Assembly (NCBI GenBank): GCA_024734495.1
Contig: JALMQS010000315.1
Location: 1 to 64,000, forward strand
Length of the DNA: 64,000 nucleotides
Origin: Forficula auricularia
Lineage: Eukaryota > Arthropoda > Insecta > Dermaptera > Forficulidae
Direction: 5' to 3'
Shown here: piece after piece, positions 1 to 11,718 of the stretch
Layout: each line of letters begins with the position of its first letter
Position numbering within the stretch: the first letter of the stretch is position 1
Made by a program: the position numbers and the translations under genes
Notes under the pieces: generated by a model
Seen by the model: only the letters and a program-made list of their open reading frames with translations
Databases searched by the model: none
Told to the model about the DNA's origin: nothing

Positions 1-1130
1 TTAGGATTCCTTCCTTGGTTCTGTTTTGAATTGGTTTTGGTTCAGAGGTTCAGGGTTGGATTTTTTGTGATATTGGTGGGAAGGTCTGAAGAGGTTGGAT
101 CCTAAGTCTCTGTAGGACTGGCCTCAATGTTGAAAGACGAACTTGTGAAAGGAAAGAAGCTGCTGGGATCATTTATCCTGAAGCTTGAACAGTGTCTCAG
201 ACTTCTGGTTTGGAGGATTTGGTGATGGGTACAATCTCAGAACAGTTCAGTTGGTGTCTCCCCTTAATTTTATTTCTGGACCCTCTTTGGCTCTCTGGGT
301 GCTTGTAGAGATCAGACAGGACCTCAGGTTTATAGTTAATTTCTTCCTGATAATTTTCTGAGACGGATGAGAGGGTTTGTTCTTGTCTTTATGATGTTCT
401 TATATATATTATTCATTTGTTTTGAATTCTGGTTTCAAAGGCTTTCAATATTCATATGATCTTTTTATTTCCTTGATTTTGTTTTTCATGAAGTTGGTAT
501 CATGAATGTGGAAAAAAAAATTTTGATACACTTATTGATGGGTTAGGGTAACAAAGTTTTCTCTTTCTTCCTTTCTGTTTCAGGCTAGCAGAGTGTTTTT
601 CAATATTCATGATGCTGTTGGGCATCATGTTTATAATTAAAGAATTTTGATGTAAATATGATTTGCTTTGTCAGGCAGTTATCTTGTTCTCTTTTGCTGG
701 TTAAACAACTCTCTCTTCAAACAGTAAAACTTTCAGTAAGAAGGCTGGGTGTGATTGAGCTCTTCTTTGTAGGTTAGCGGGTTGAAGGATGTCTACCATA
801 ATATATATATATCTCTTGTTCTTATTTTCTCTTTCTCTTTCTGTTTATCAGACTTGGTGACAAGGTTGTTCTCCAATCTGCAGAAGCATTCTGGATATGG
901 TTCCAGTTCTGTTTTGGTGCCTGAAGCAGTGTGGTTTGGCTACCAATCTTTACTGCACATTTTTGTAGCTCAGTGTGGTGTGATTTTCAGCTAATTAATT
1001 CAGGATGATTGTAGCTTGATATGAGTTTAGGTCCTTCCTCCAAACAGTATGCTGAGCAATGTTTGAATTCCTTGCCTTCATTTTTCAGAACGTCTTGGAG
1101 AACAGTAGAAATCTTACTTTGTATATGGGC
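1..1130. other. G+T-rich block without a recognised gene
   Basis: The first 1.1 kb reads visibly G+T rich on the plus strand and is poorer in A than the rest of the window. No long frame with family motifs is present. Bases about 85-180 resemble the minus-strand LINE 3' end at 21270-21350 (GGATCC..., ...GGCCTCAAT..., AAGAAGC...GGGATC), so a decayed LINE tail may lie here. The remainder matches nothing else I could see in the window. It could be intron or UTR of a gene extending to the left. Confidence 0.4.
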
Positions 1131-2148
1131 TATCTTCAAAGGAGTATTTTAAATGATTGGCTGTACAATGTCTCGGTCCATTTCCTATTTTATAGATAAA
1201 GTAAACTAACTCCCCCAAAAGCAAATATATTTGCCCATTTAAATTATATAAATATTAAACGAGCGCAACTTGTTTATTCCTATTACTATGAACTCTCTTC
1301 TAGACTCCCCACTTTTATGCTATAATATATAATATATATCACTGGCGCTTGGTGAATTTTCAACCAGGGGATGCTGTCCAAAAAAGTATCCTTCATTTTT
1401 TGAAATTTTATTTTAATCTTCAAATTTCATCGCATACGGTATCATTCTTGTTATTTTTCAAATTTAACATTCGAATTTTTAAAAATATATTTTGGGATCT
1501 TCGCCCCTAGCGGATGGAGCTTTTTGTGAGTGAGGAGGAGTCAGAAATTAAATCTTGTGACTCCACAGTCCCTGAGATGGATATCGACCATCTTCTACAA
1601 TGAATGAGCCTCTCCTATAAGAAAATATTAAATTTCTCCTAATTCTAGTGACTCTATAACTTGTCTATAGCCCTCTTAGTTATTTCCGATTTTATGAATT
1701 GAGAGTTCTTAGAAATGGATTAGTCCAAAGATTCTCGAATCATCTTTATTTATTCCTTTTTAGTATTATTAATATTTTAATAGTTTCTCAACGAGAACAA
1801 TTTTTATTCGACTCAAACTCGACTGAACTTGACTTTGACCAGCTTGAACTAGAAGATACACCAGGCAGGGACTTCAAACATTCTATCGGCACCCTTTTCG
1901 GAAAAATTATTCATTTTATTGCCCCTTGAAACTATACAACAATTTTATTTCATTTTGAGAACCAATATACTTTTCAAAACAAAAAATGAATTTTATAGAA
2001 ATATTTGAAATAATGGATAATAATTTGAAAATTTAAATATCCTGCTGAAATTTTGAAGTCGACTTTATATATTTATGAAAATACTCTATATATATATTTG
2101 AAATTTTAGGGATACGACGCATTCACAGCATCCATGGACAAAACGCCA

Positions 2149-2150
<2 letters not shown>
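1131..2150. other. AT-rich DNA, two short open frames of unknown status
   Basis: No repeat or gene family is recognised. A 76-codon plus-strand frame at 1699-1929 has an acidic second half of balanced composition, and a 30-codon frame at 1514-1603 is also acidic. Both could be exon fragments or chance. There is no clear acceptor or donor pair, so neither is called as a gene. Confidence 0.25.

Positions 2151-2179
<29 letters not shown>
2151..2179. repeat. (TA)n microsatellite
   Basis: An uninterrupted TA dinucleotide run of about 29 bp. Confidence 0.9.
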
Positions 2180-2183
<4 letters not shown>

Positions 2184-2462
2184 CATTAAAGATCAGCATA
2201 AAAAAATACCTTCGACTTTGACCCAGCCTTTGAAATTTCTTTCTCTTCATTTTACGATGTGAAACCCAATTCTGACTTACGTATATGTGTAACACCATCT
2301 TGCATCAATACCATTAAGAAAAAAAAATGATTAAGAAGTATCAGGTTTTCCGTCAAAGATAACACCTTTATTATTTATCTCAAGCTTTCTATGTTTTAAT
2401 TGATTATCTTCAGGGATATAAAAACTATAAGCCTGGAATATAATCCAATAGATAATTAAGAT

Positions 2463-2600
2463 ATTAAACGAGACAATAAAAAAGTGCGTCATCTGCTGGA
2501 AAAATAATTTTTTTTTAATTTTTCCAGCAGAATACACTCTTTTATTGTCTCGTTTAATTTATAAAAATGCTGCTACTCTCGGAAAAAAAACTTTCAATTT
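2463..2600. repeat. Short foldback repeat with Penelope-like tail fragment
   Basis: Bases 2463-2505 (TTAAACGAGACAATAAAA...) are repeated in reverse complement at 2519-2559 around a poly-T loop, giving a hairpin of about 97 bp. Just downstream, 2566-2600 (GCTGCTACTCTCGG...AAACTTTC) resembles the end sequence of the Penelope-like insertion at 58025-58057. It is probably a fragment of that family. Confidence 0.65.
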
Positions 2601-3656
2601 AATTAAGTTATTATTGACTAACAACCTGTTACTTCTTCAAAATCTTAATAACTTTTACGGTCGATGCACAATTTCAAACAATTAAAAAAAGATTCTAGAA
2701 TCTTATTAATTGGAATGTTTTCCAGAGCTATGAAAATCAATGATGTAATCCTATATAATTATATGAGTTGGAAACTGTGCACATTTTTTCAACCCAAGAA
2801 TTTCAAATGACCTAAATGTTTTGAAGCGTTAGAAATTTCGTTGCGGTTCACCTGGGAGCTGTTCGACAAATCAGAGAATCAGAGGCAAAGTAGAGAATGG
2901 AATTTTCAACGATAGAACAGAGAAATATCTCCTATCCTCCTGGTACTCATTAAAACTGGCTGGTTTTTTCGTCTTTCTCGAATAAATCATCAACATCGTT
3001 TTTGTTTCTACTACATACATCTAACTTAACGAGGTGGAGAATAAATACATAATTTAAATTTTTGAAAAAAAAAACAAAAAACATTTATATTTCATTATTC
3101 GTGTCCATGATTAATAATTAAAAAACATTTATGTTGAGAAAGATACATCGGAGAATCCTTAGTTGGGAAGATTTTGCTGTGTGAGTGTGGGTGGGTTTAC
3201 CTGTTGTTTAAATAATCAATGATTTGAAACCCGAAGAGCTTTGCAAGACAAACGAGATAGCGGAATGCAAATTCCAAACTTTTTTGACGACATCCTACGA
3301 AAGTCGATCGGATTCTTCTCTCTAACTTTCCTATTAATAATTTATTTATTTATTTTTAACATTCTTACCTCTAATATTTTATTTTATTCATTTTTTAAAT
3401 AATTTTTGTGGTTTCATCTTTTTGCATACACATTTTGATAATCGAATGAATAATCACAGTACTCAAAAAAATTTTAAATAAAATAAAAACTTTAAGAACA
3501 TTTTTAATTAATGAATTATAAAGTCAAAAGATTATAAAATAAACTGCAACGGATCGTTGCTAAACGTTATCCAAATTCATTTGAACCATTAATATGTTTA
3601 TTCCTTTATTATTAATCAGATATCACTTGCAATTTGCAGTTCATGTTGACTTTAAT
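2601..3656. other. AT-rich DNA, nothing recognised
   Basis: No conserved frame, repeat structure or RNA signature was seen. Confidence 0.5.
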
Positions 3657-4016
3657 TCAAAAATAATGATCGATTCTCATTTAATACTCGAGGAATAAAC
3701 ATTATACATTTGATTTTTGACGTGTCGGTTATTATTTGTAACCATTGCTGAAGATATGGAGAAATCGACTTAAAATTAAAAATAACCATGGATTCTCATC
3801 TAATACTTGAGGAATAACAATTTTACATTAGATTTTTGACGCTTCGATTATTATTAGTAACCATTGCTGATGACATGGAGGAATCGACTTAAGATCAAAA
3901 ATAACGATCATTTCTTATCTAATACTAGAGGAATAACCTTATTGCATTCCATTTTTGATGCTTTGACTATTAATGGCAACCTCTATTGAAAACGTGGAAG
4001 AATCGACTTAAAATCA
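3657..4016. repeat. Tandem repeat, three units of about 120 bp
   Basis: Units start near 3657, 3777 and 3897. Each contains GATTCTCAT or a variant, CTAATACT.GAGGAATAA, a TTTTTGA stretch, GTAACCATTGCTGA or a variant, and ends GGA.AATCGACTTAA. The units have diverged mainly by substitution. No coding frame runs through them. Confidence 0.85.
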
Positions 4017-4518
4017 AAAAGACTAAATTCTTTTTTGGTAAACAATGCTTCGCATTTGATAAAATAAAAAAATGACCAAATACGAGGTAAACTCTGTTAA
4101 ATTTTTTTTTAAGGTCCTCCACATCTCCCCTTATAGCCCTCTGATCCTCCAACACTTGATCCGGATGAGTAGCTCAGGGTGTGGCCACAGCAGAACGATA
4201 CTACGACCCTTTGTGTGCTGTGGGAGATTTAATTGTTAGAGTCAAAATTCAAAATCAAGTTCACTGGGATTGAAAATAAATAAAAAATAACATCAAAAAT
4301 TCCGTTCACTGGTATAAAATAATAAATAAAATTTAAAAATAAATAAAATAAAAATTAGTTGGAATAGAGAGAAAAAAACATTTAAAATTAAAGAATAAAC
4401 AAATTAAATAAATTAATTAAAATTAAATATGAAGGCAATTTGGCATTATGCACCGCCCTGACTCATTCCCTCAGAAGAAATCAACAAGATGATCTTGCTT
4501 ATTTGCCACCGCACAAAA
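4017..4518. other. AT-rich DNA, nothing recognised
   Basis: A short imperfect hairpin (GGCCACAGCAG ... GTGCTGTGGG) lies at 4180-4227. No other feature was seen. Confidence 0.4.
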
Positions 4519-4531
4519 TAAATATTAAGTA

Positions 4532-5186
4532 ATTGAAACTTTTTATTTTGCCGAAAATAGCAGAGTTTTTGATTCATAAAGAGAAACAAGGAGGTTATCT
4601 AACTGGCTTAATAATTAGTAGGGATTGTGGTGTTGGTGCAAGGTGAAACATCTTTAATAAAGATAAGAGTAAATAAATATTATATTTAATATTGATTTAC
4701 TATGAGTTAAGGATACTAGGTCACTTATTTGACATTAAAATTAAAAAATTAAAAGATATAAATTTTTTTTCTTTTTCAATATATATATTTCGGGCTATCA
4801 ACCCATCTTCAGGAAGTACTCAGAAAAATGGGTTGATAGCCCGGAAATATATATTGAAAAAGAAAAAAAATTATATCTTTTAATTTTTGATTTTAATGTG
4901 AATGTGACCTATCACTAACTCATAGTAAATCAATATTAAATATAATACTTTATTTACTCTTATCTTTAACTGGCTTAAGTAAGAGCAAACAAGTTTCAAT
5001 ATCCACGCAATACTGACCCAATGAAAAATAATTTTATAATTAAAAAAGACTGATGAAGAAGGCCAAGCCTCCGAAACTATATAGTCTCAATACAAATAAA
5101 TAATATATATACTTATATATATTTTTTACATAAGTGTGTATGTTTATTTGCATCAAGCAGAGGACAACCTCCCTTTTTTCTCTTTA
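4532..5186 (+). mobile_element. Non-autonomous Penelope-like insertion with foldback and hammerhead-like motif
   Basis: A 655-bp insertion is flanked by an exact 13-bp direct repeat TAAATATTAAGTA (4519-4531 and 5187-5199). The left end carries a stretch (AAACTTTTTATTTTGCCG..., then AGCAGAGTTT) ending in AAAGAGAAACAAGGAGGTT. The right end carries the inverse (AACCTCC...TCTCTTTA). Inside is a foldback of about 320 bp (4655-4977). At 5050-5088 a CTGATGA - GGCCAAGCC stem - CGAAAC - TATATA - GTC motif follows the pattern of a hammerhead core. A closely related insertion lies inverted at 57561-58057. The target duplication and asymmetric inverted ends fit a Penelope-like element. No ORF remains, so the family call is inference. 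Confidence 0.65.
4655..4977. repeat. Foldback within the Penelope-like insertion
   Basis: The left arm, starting AAAGATAAGAGTAAATAAA, is repeated in reverse complement ending TTTACTCTTATCTTT, around a centre with GGGTTGATAGCCC. The minus strand at 4781-4812 also reads CTGAAGA - TGGG...CCC - GAAAT, a weaker version of the hammerhead-like motif. Confidence 0.85.
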
Positions 5187-5199
5187 TAAATATTAAGTA

Positions 5200-6323
5200 G
5201 TTTTCAAGCTAATTATTTTATAGGAACCAAAATAAATTTTCTTACATAAGCTACTTTGATTAATTTTTTCCAGACTTTTAAATCAAAGTGTTCCAAAGTA
5301 AGAAAAGGAAATGTTTGAGGCGAATTTAAATTTGCATTCATCTGACCCAAGGGAGTAGGGTGGTTGCTCATGGTGCTAGAGCCCCACATCGATCCGCTAT
5401 TGAATTTAAATATGTAGCCCTGCTATTTTCTTAAATACTAATACTTTTTTTTATATATTCTTATTTATATGGCTTGTTTCTGTTTTTATTATTTATAGTT
5501 AAAATATGTTTTTATGAAGTGATTTTGTGAGGTAAAGATTTTGACTAATTTTCTTACTGACATTATTTATTTAATATTGCACAGCCATGCGTCTAGGAGT
5601 TTTGTATATGGTTGCGGATAACTTAATCGACATAAGGACCTTTGAAAGTTCAAGGGATGAGATAATAATCTCTACAAGAGTTCCTCAAATGTAAATTAAT
5701 TTAAAGTTAGGGTCCCTTGCGAGTTGATCAACTTTTAATTAATCTTGGAAGAGATGTGTTCTGTACCTGCTATTTTTACTTAAATACTAATACCTTTTTT
5801 TTAATTCAATCTAACAATCATTTCCGTATCCAAGTTTTTCATTTTTATTTATTATTATTTTTTTTCAGGAGAATTAGGTGTTATACAGTTTTATCTAAAA
5901 TATTATACAGGTGGAATTGTATATTAAATCCACTCAATAATTTCCAAATGAGTCTAAAAAGGCAGAACCGAGATAGAAGTTATCACGCATAAAAATAAAT
6001 AAATAAACATTTATTACTCGATCTGCTTAGAGGCATAAGTCCTAGGTGGCTAGGGCAACCAAACATCAATACAATTTAAAATATCATTATTTGTGCGACT
6101 GCTTAATAGGCGCCCCCATGTTTCTTTAGATAAAATTAGGTAGAAAGCTTGTTACAGTACAAAGAAATTTGTAATCTTAGATAAATTTACACGTAGATTT
6201 GATTAGTTACACTAGGAGCGTTTCAGAATTGAGCAATCATTTAGGTACTATAACTGGTTAGATTTTGGGATTAATTTGATATTTAATGGTGAACAACAAA
6301 TTATATTAGTTTGTTATATTAAG
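5200..6323. other. AT-rich DNA, nothing recognised
   Basis: Frames such as 5717-5992 are low-complexity, phenylalanine- and isoleucine-rich translations with no family motif. Confidence 0.45.
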
Positions 6324-6972
6324 GTTCAAAAATAAGGTTGTCCTTATTTTGGGAGTTTTTACGCTGACAGAGGCTCATATGGTTCTAGATAAATAAAAAA
6401 AATATCTCCCAATATTCAAGCCCCTATCTCAATTTTAACCTGTGTCGCACAGCAATGCAAGTTTCCCATCTAAATAACATGGGGTTTTTGGCATTGAACG
6501 ATCAATTTTATATTCCAGACAAACTAATTGTTTAAAAAATTTGAAACTCTTTAGACTTCATCCTTATAATAGTAGCTATCCTTCAGAATTTTTACAGATT
6601 TTTAGCTGTTATAATTTTGGATTTATAGCTATATAAAATACTGCTATATATTAGTGTTAGTAAGTTATAGACTCCAAAATTATAATAGCTAAAAATATGT
6701 AAAAATTTGGAGGGATAGCTACTATTATAAAGATAAAGTCTAAAAGTTTTCAAATTTTTTAAACTATTACTTTGACCGAAATAAAAAATCGATCGTTCAC
6801 TGCCAAAATCCTCATGTTATTTAGATGGGAAACTTGCATTGCTGTGCGGCATGGTTAAAATTGAGATTGAGACTTGAAACTTGGGTAATAATTTTTTTAT
6901 TATTTATTTCGAACCATATGAGCCTCTGTCAAGCGTAAAATTTCGAAAATAGCCAAAATAAGAACCTTCCTA
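6324..6972. mobile_element. Foldback element of about 650 bp
   Basis: The left half, with GACAGAGGCTCATATGGTTC near 6367, returns in reverse complement with GAACCATATGAGCCTCTGTC near 6912. The arms are about 300 bp each, meeting around 6640-6660, and both carry AGATGGGAAACTTGCATTGC or its complement. Arm divergence suggests an old insertion. The ends carry AAGGTTGTCC...TTATTTT or its complement, shared with some Penelope-like fragments here. There is no coding content. Confidence 0.8.
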
Positions 6973-8091
6973 CTGCAACAATGATCTTTATAGCAGGAGT
7001 AGCCGACTTATTAAATTTTAAATTTTCTAATTAGAGAGTGGTCAAGCAGTGAAAAAATTAGACATAACTACCTTTTTGCAAGCGTTATCCAATCATTGTT
7101 AGAGTAATAAAGGCTTATAATAAAATTCATCAGAATGCTGCATTTGAATTTTATTTTCGTTGCAGGTTTGTTCTAGGAGGTGTGATCAATGAGCGTGCCG
7201 AGTTAGGCCTTAAAATAATTCTTTAAGGAGTTTTTAATGAAATCCGAATGAAATGATCAATTCCTTAAAAAATCCAATCATTTTCTAAATTTCATCAACA
7301 GTTTTTTTTCAAAATTGGTTTCGTTGATCGTTTGGCAGGATTTATTGCCGCTCCAATTCCAAGCCGAAGCTCTCGATAACGATTTGATTAATCTCTCCAC
7401 CTGCTGCAGGTGTTCTCTGCCACCACTAAACGTCCAATTCTTTCTTTCTTCCATGAAAAAATCTCATTTTTTTCCTTTGACCTAGATTTTATTTTCTCTT
7501 CAAAGTGAAAACCGATATTTAATCTTTGCTAACCAAAACATAAATCTATTTAACTATTCTAATTGCTTTTGAAAAAAACTTTGCATATATTTACGTCATC
7601 ATTTAATTAATGGTTTATAAATAAACTATGGAACAGAATACATGGTATTTCTTTTTAAAACCAAGCTAAATCAAACCCTTGTGTTCTCTACTACTTTAGT
7701 TATATTCAAAAATTTTCCTTTCTATATATATATATTCCGATTACTAGGCAGTAACAAGAAACTAATAAGGTAATAAGAAGGAAGTATCTCTCTTTGATCG
7801 TATTTTATTATTATATACTTTCATCTTTTGTTGTGAAAAAACGAGTGGGATTCACATAAATGAGGGCTCTTCAGTTTTTTTCATCTATCGACTTACATAT
7901 ATGAGTCATTTTTATAAACAACAAAATGATTTATCAAAAAATAAGTTTTTAGAATGTTGACAAAATTGACATTTTTTTAAAATTCAACTCGAGACTAAAG
8001 TAGGCAATGAGGATTAACGAATGTTGCTAAAGATCTATTAGATCTCATTATTAACATGTAAGAAAGCTGTGTAGGTTTATAGTGAAACATA
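6973..8091. other. AT-rich DNA, nothing recognised
   Basis: A short less AT-rich patch at 7320-7440 matches no other part of the window. It could be conserved non-coding DNA but nothing identifies it. Confidence 0.4.
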
Positions 8092-8350
8092 TTTAAAAAA
8101 TTATAAAGGGTTGGAATTAATGGTGTTTCACAAAATAAAAATTGAAATAAAGTTTGAGTTTAATGGATACTCTATATATTTCGGGTTTTTAGCCCATCAT
8201 CAGGAGTTCATACAAAAAACATATATTTTGTATAAACTCCTGATGAAGGCTAAAAACCCAAAATATATAGAGTATCCATAAACTCAAACATTTATTTTAA
8301 TTTTTATTTTTTGAAATATCGCTAATTCTAACACTTTATAATTTTTAAAA
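8092..8350. mobile_element. Foldback repeat with hammerhead-like motif in both arms
   Basis: The arms run from TATAAAGGGTTGGAATTA to its diverged complement ending near 8350. The minus strand at 8171-8203 reads CTGATGA - TGGG...CCC - GAAATATATAGAG. The plus strand at 8240-8270 is a worn copy. A GTGAAACAT end motif precedes it at 8081, also found at 4648, 9765 and 13940. It is probably part of the same Penelope-like group. Confidence 0.7.
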
Positions 8351-8364
8351 GTTTTCTAGAAAAT

Positions 8365-8545
8365 CATAAGATGGTGTCATCTATTAAATCATGATGGAAT
8401 GGAATATTTTTAATTATAATGTCAGGGGGTTGTTTTTCACCCCTCGGGAATCGAACCCGAGTGCCAGTAACAGCAATCCGGGCCATCTGGCTCACCTGCG
8501 GGATAAGAACCTCTCTGACATATGTAAACGCGTAAAATATTTTAC
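8365..8545 (-). repeat. tRNA-derived SINE copy 1
   Basis: Read on the minus strand, the unit contains GAGCCAGATGGCCCGG (A-box like) and GGGTTCGATTCCCGAGG, a good B box (GGTTCGATTCC) with a paired T-arm. A second copy in the same orientation is at 8757-8928 and an inverted one at 8930-9035. The anticodon arm does not fold cleanly, so this is a SINE head rather than a working tRNA. Confidence 0.7.
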
Positions 8546-8756
8546 TCAAAGATTGTTATCTTAATTTGTAAAATTTCGCAATATAGTGATTCTAAATTTA
8601 AACATATAGCCATGCCATATAATTTAAATAAAGGTGGTTGAGTGTTTCGAATTTTGAAGAAATTCAAAATTCGAAGGGCAATGGAATGACTTTTCCTAAT
8701 TTAATATGAAAGATATTAATTTGTCGATGGTAATAGATTCAAATTTATAGAAATTA

Positions 8757-8928
8757 TCAAGATGGTGTCATCTATTAAATCCGATGGAATGGAATATTTT
8801 TAATTATATGTCAGAGGGGTTGTTTTTCACCCCTCGAGAATCGAACCCGAGTGCCATGTAACAGCAATCCGGGCCATCTGGCTCACCTGCAGGGATACGA
8901 ACCTCTCTGACATGTAAACGCGTAAAAT
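8757..8928 (-). repeat. tRNA-derived SINE copy 2
   Basis: Same unit as copy 1, starting with the flanking motif TGGTGTCATCTATTAAAT and including the B box GGTTCGATTC and the CCAGATGGCCCGG A-box region. It abuts an inverted copy, forming a palindrome. Confidence 0.7.
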
Positions 8929-8929
8929 A

Positions 8930-9035
8930 CCAGATGGCCCGGATTGCTGTTACTGGCACTCGGGTTCGATTCCCGAGGGGGTGAAAAACAACCCCTCTGA
9001 CATATAATTAAAAATATTCCATTCCATCGGATTTG
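8930..9035 (+). repeat. tRNA-derived SINE copy 3, inverted and partial
   Basis: The plus strand reads CCAGATGGCCCGG ... GGGTTCGATTCCCGAGG ... AACCCCTCTGACATATAATT, the reverse complement of copy 2. With copy 2 it makes a near-perfect palindrome from about 8780 to 9035. Confidence 0.75.
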
Positions 9036-11570
9036 AAGTGACTATCATCTGCAGATTTTCTAGTAAATTTGAATCTATACCATCGACAAATTGATATCTT
9101 TCATAAAAATTTTCTATTAGATAAGTTTGATATTTTGTCAGAATTACTGCGGCCTCCTCGGAAATCAAACTCAAGAGCGCTTATGCTATCTAAGCTTGCC
9201 TTTGAAACAAACAATTTCTCACATTAAAAACCAATAACTAAATATACTCAAAGATATACACATATTTATAATCTCTGGTGATAGATTCAAAATTCGAATG
9301 TGTAGTAACCATATACAACAGTTTCAATCACTTTTTTGTAAAATGATAAATTTTGATGTAGAAATTGGAGGCATTGAAAGATTTATTTATTATTTTTATT
9401 TATTATTTTATAAATAAAAAAGAGGACACCAGCACTTTTTGAATTAAATTTTAAGAAGAACTATATTTCAAACTTGTTTGTAAATTAAAAATAAAATTCT
9501 ATTTTCCTAAAATTATACTGGAAGCTAAATAAATACCCGTATAGCACATAAGATTGTATGTACATGTATTATGATAAAGTATGGTACTGTAAAGAATTGT
9601 CTAGGAAATCAGTCCGCCTGTATCTATGCAACCAATATACGCTTCTGGATTGGACTAGCCTACCCTACAGGCGTTCTTGTTAAAGGAATATTTTTTATGT
9701 TTAAACAACAAACGCGTTCTCAAGTATGAATATTATAACATTTAGGGAAAGCGGTGTTGGTTTATAGTGAAACATATTAAAGACAGGAGTTATGGGGGTG
9801 TTTCACAAGTAAAAGTTTATGTGGGAAACACCACTATAACCCTTTTAAGGCGAATATTATATGATTATATGATAAAAAAAAAATTACTGGTAGCAATAGA
9901 TAAAATAAAATTAAAAAAAAATATATGTATTTTATTTCCTGCTCAACATTGAGTATTTCGTCTCGTGAATAAAGTAAATTAATTTTAAAAAATATATTAG
10001 AGTTGAGATTGAAATTTTGTATTTATTCAAGGGAAGAGAAAGAGAGAGAGAAAGAGAAAAAGAGGAGTAGTGAAAAATGAAAAGATTAATATTTCATAAA
10101 AGGGAGAAATAAAATAAATAATATTGCGAAATTAATGAAAAATTATCTGAGGGATGTTTTATTTTTAATATTAAGAAATACTCAAAAGAGATTTAACTCA
10201 GGTGGATTATACCGGGAAAGGCGAAAGGATTATAATAACGAACAATGAATACATAGTGAGAAAGTTTTATTCTCGGAGGGATGAAGAAAAACAACGACTA
10301 ATTAAATGAGAGGGAGGCGGAAATAGCACGAAAATAAACGACAAAATTCCCCACTGAGAAAGAAGTTGAGCGCCGGAAGAGTTTTTTTATTAGACGGAAG
10401 GCAGAGAACAGCAAAATAAGTCAATTCAACGCGACTCAATCTGGATTGCATCCCAGACGATAATCTTGTTTGATTTCAATAAAAGAGACTATTTTCTGTA
10501 AATTAAAATTGAAGAAGTAGTTGGTCATTGATATAGGAGCAGTGCTGCCGAGAGATTTTATTCGAATTTACTATTAGTTTTAGTAAAATGTATTGTAATG
10601 GGTTAAAAAATCAAGCCACTTTATTTTTAATTATTTATTTAGCTATTTACTTAGTGTCTGAAACAGTAATTCATTTAAACCATTTTTTTGAAGAATTTAT
10701 TTAATCAATTAATGCCTCAAAACTCATCTTGTTATTAAATCTATTGAAACAGCTCTTTTTTCAGAGTATATATTTAACGGATCTAGCCAAATCAATTGAT
10801 TAATATAGTTCATTATCGAAATGAAATTATTTATGTGCATAATTCAATATAGAAACTTAATGTTTTCAAGCAAAAGTCATGAAATTCAGTAGGTTGATAT
10901 CACTCTCACTATCAATAAGAGATTCACACCTAAATATATTAATTTCTTTTAAAAAGTATGAAGGATTATTAGTATTGATTAGATGTAAAAAAGTTGTATC
11001 GATGTTATGTATATTTCATTTAATTACCTAAAAATGTTTATAATATTGAGAAATTCTGGCAATTAATTGATGTAATCTTGGTTGCTCTGACTGAAATTCT
11101 AAATTCATTGTATTAACTATTTTAAGAAAATATGATAAAAATAATAAACACAATTTTTTTACTGGTTAAAATTTGGACTGTCTTGGGCAGAGGAACTTCA
11201 AACACAGAATTTGAAACGCTTAGTAGCTAAATTAATGCAAAGGAGAAAGACTTCAAAATTTTAAATAATTTCACAATTGTAAAAAAGTATTTTTACACAT
11301 ACAATACTATGGTTTGCTCATCTGCTCCTGTATAAGGCTTATTTTCATTCACAGGATTCCTCCATGCACCCAGGAGGGCGTGCATGGATCAATGAAACTA
11401 TGAAGACTTGTGTTCTTAAAAGGCAACAGCAACTATAAATTATGAATAACTTTATTTCTTTATATATTGTATTATTTTTTAATTATATTTTATATATGTT
11501 AATATAATAATTATATTTAATTTATTATATATTTTTAGTTAATTTATTAAAGACCTTACCTCTTCTTAAA
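9036..11570. other. AT-rich DNA with small repeat fragments
   Basis: There is no gene. A GTGAAACAT-type repeat end lies at 9750-9840. A purine-rich GA tract runs 10021-10090. A hAT-like end, CAGTGCTGCC followed by AGTAAAATGTATTGTAATGGG, at about 10542-10625 matches the left end of the hAT at 55171 but has no right end nearby. The remainder is unrecognised. Confidence 0.45.
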
Positions 11571-11718
11571 GTAATCAGTAATCACTAATCAGGAGACATA
11601 AATCTGATTACATGTAATCAGATTGACGCCTCCTGAAAGTAATCGTTAATCTGTAATCTACTTAAGTACAACCCATGTAATCTGTAATCATTAATCGAAT
11701 ACTGAAGGCTTGTAATCT
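11571..11718. repeat. Dense GTAATC motif array
   Basis: About a dozen copies of TAATC or GATTA, many as GTAATC or CTGTAATC, occur in 148 bp on both strands, including the palindrome GATTACATGTAATC. AGACCTT and AGACCTC flank the array. Short subterminal repeats like these occur in some DNA transposons, but no terminal repeats or duplication were found. Confidence 0.6.
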
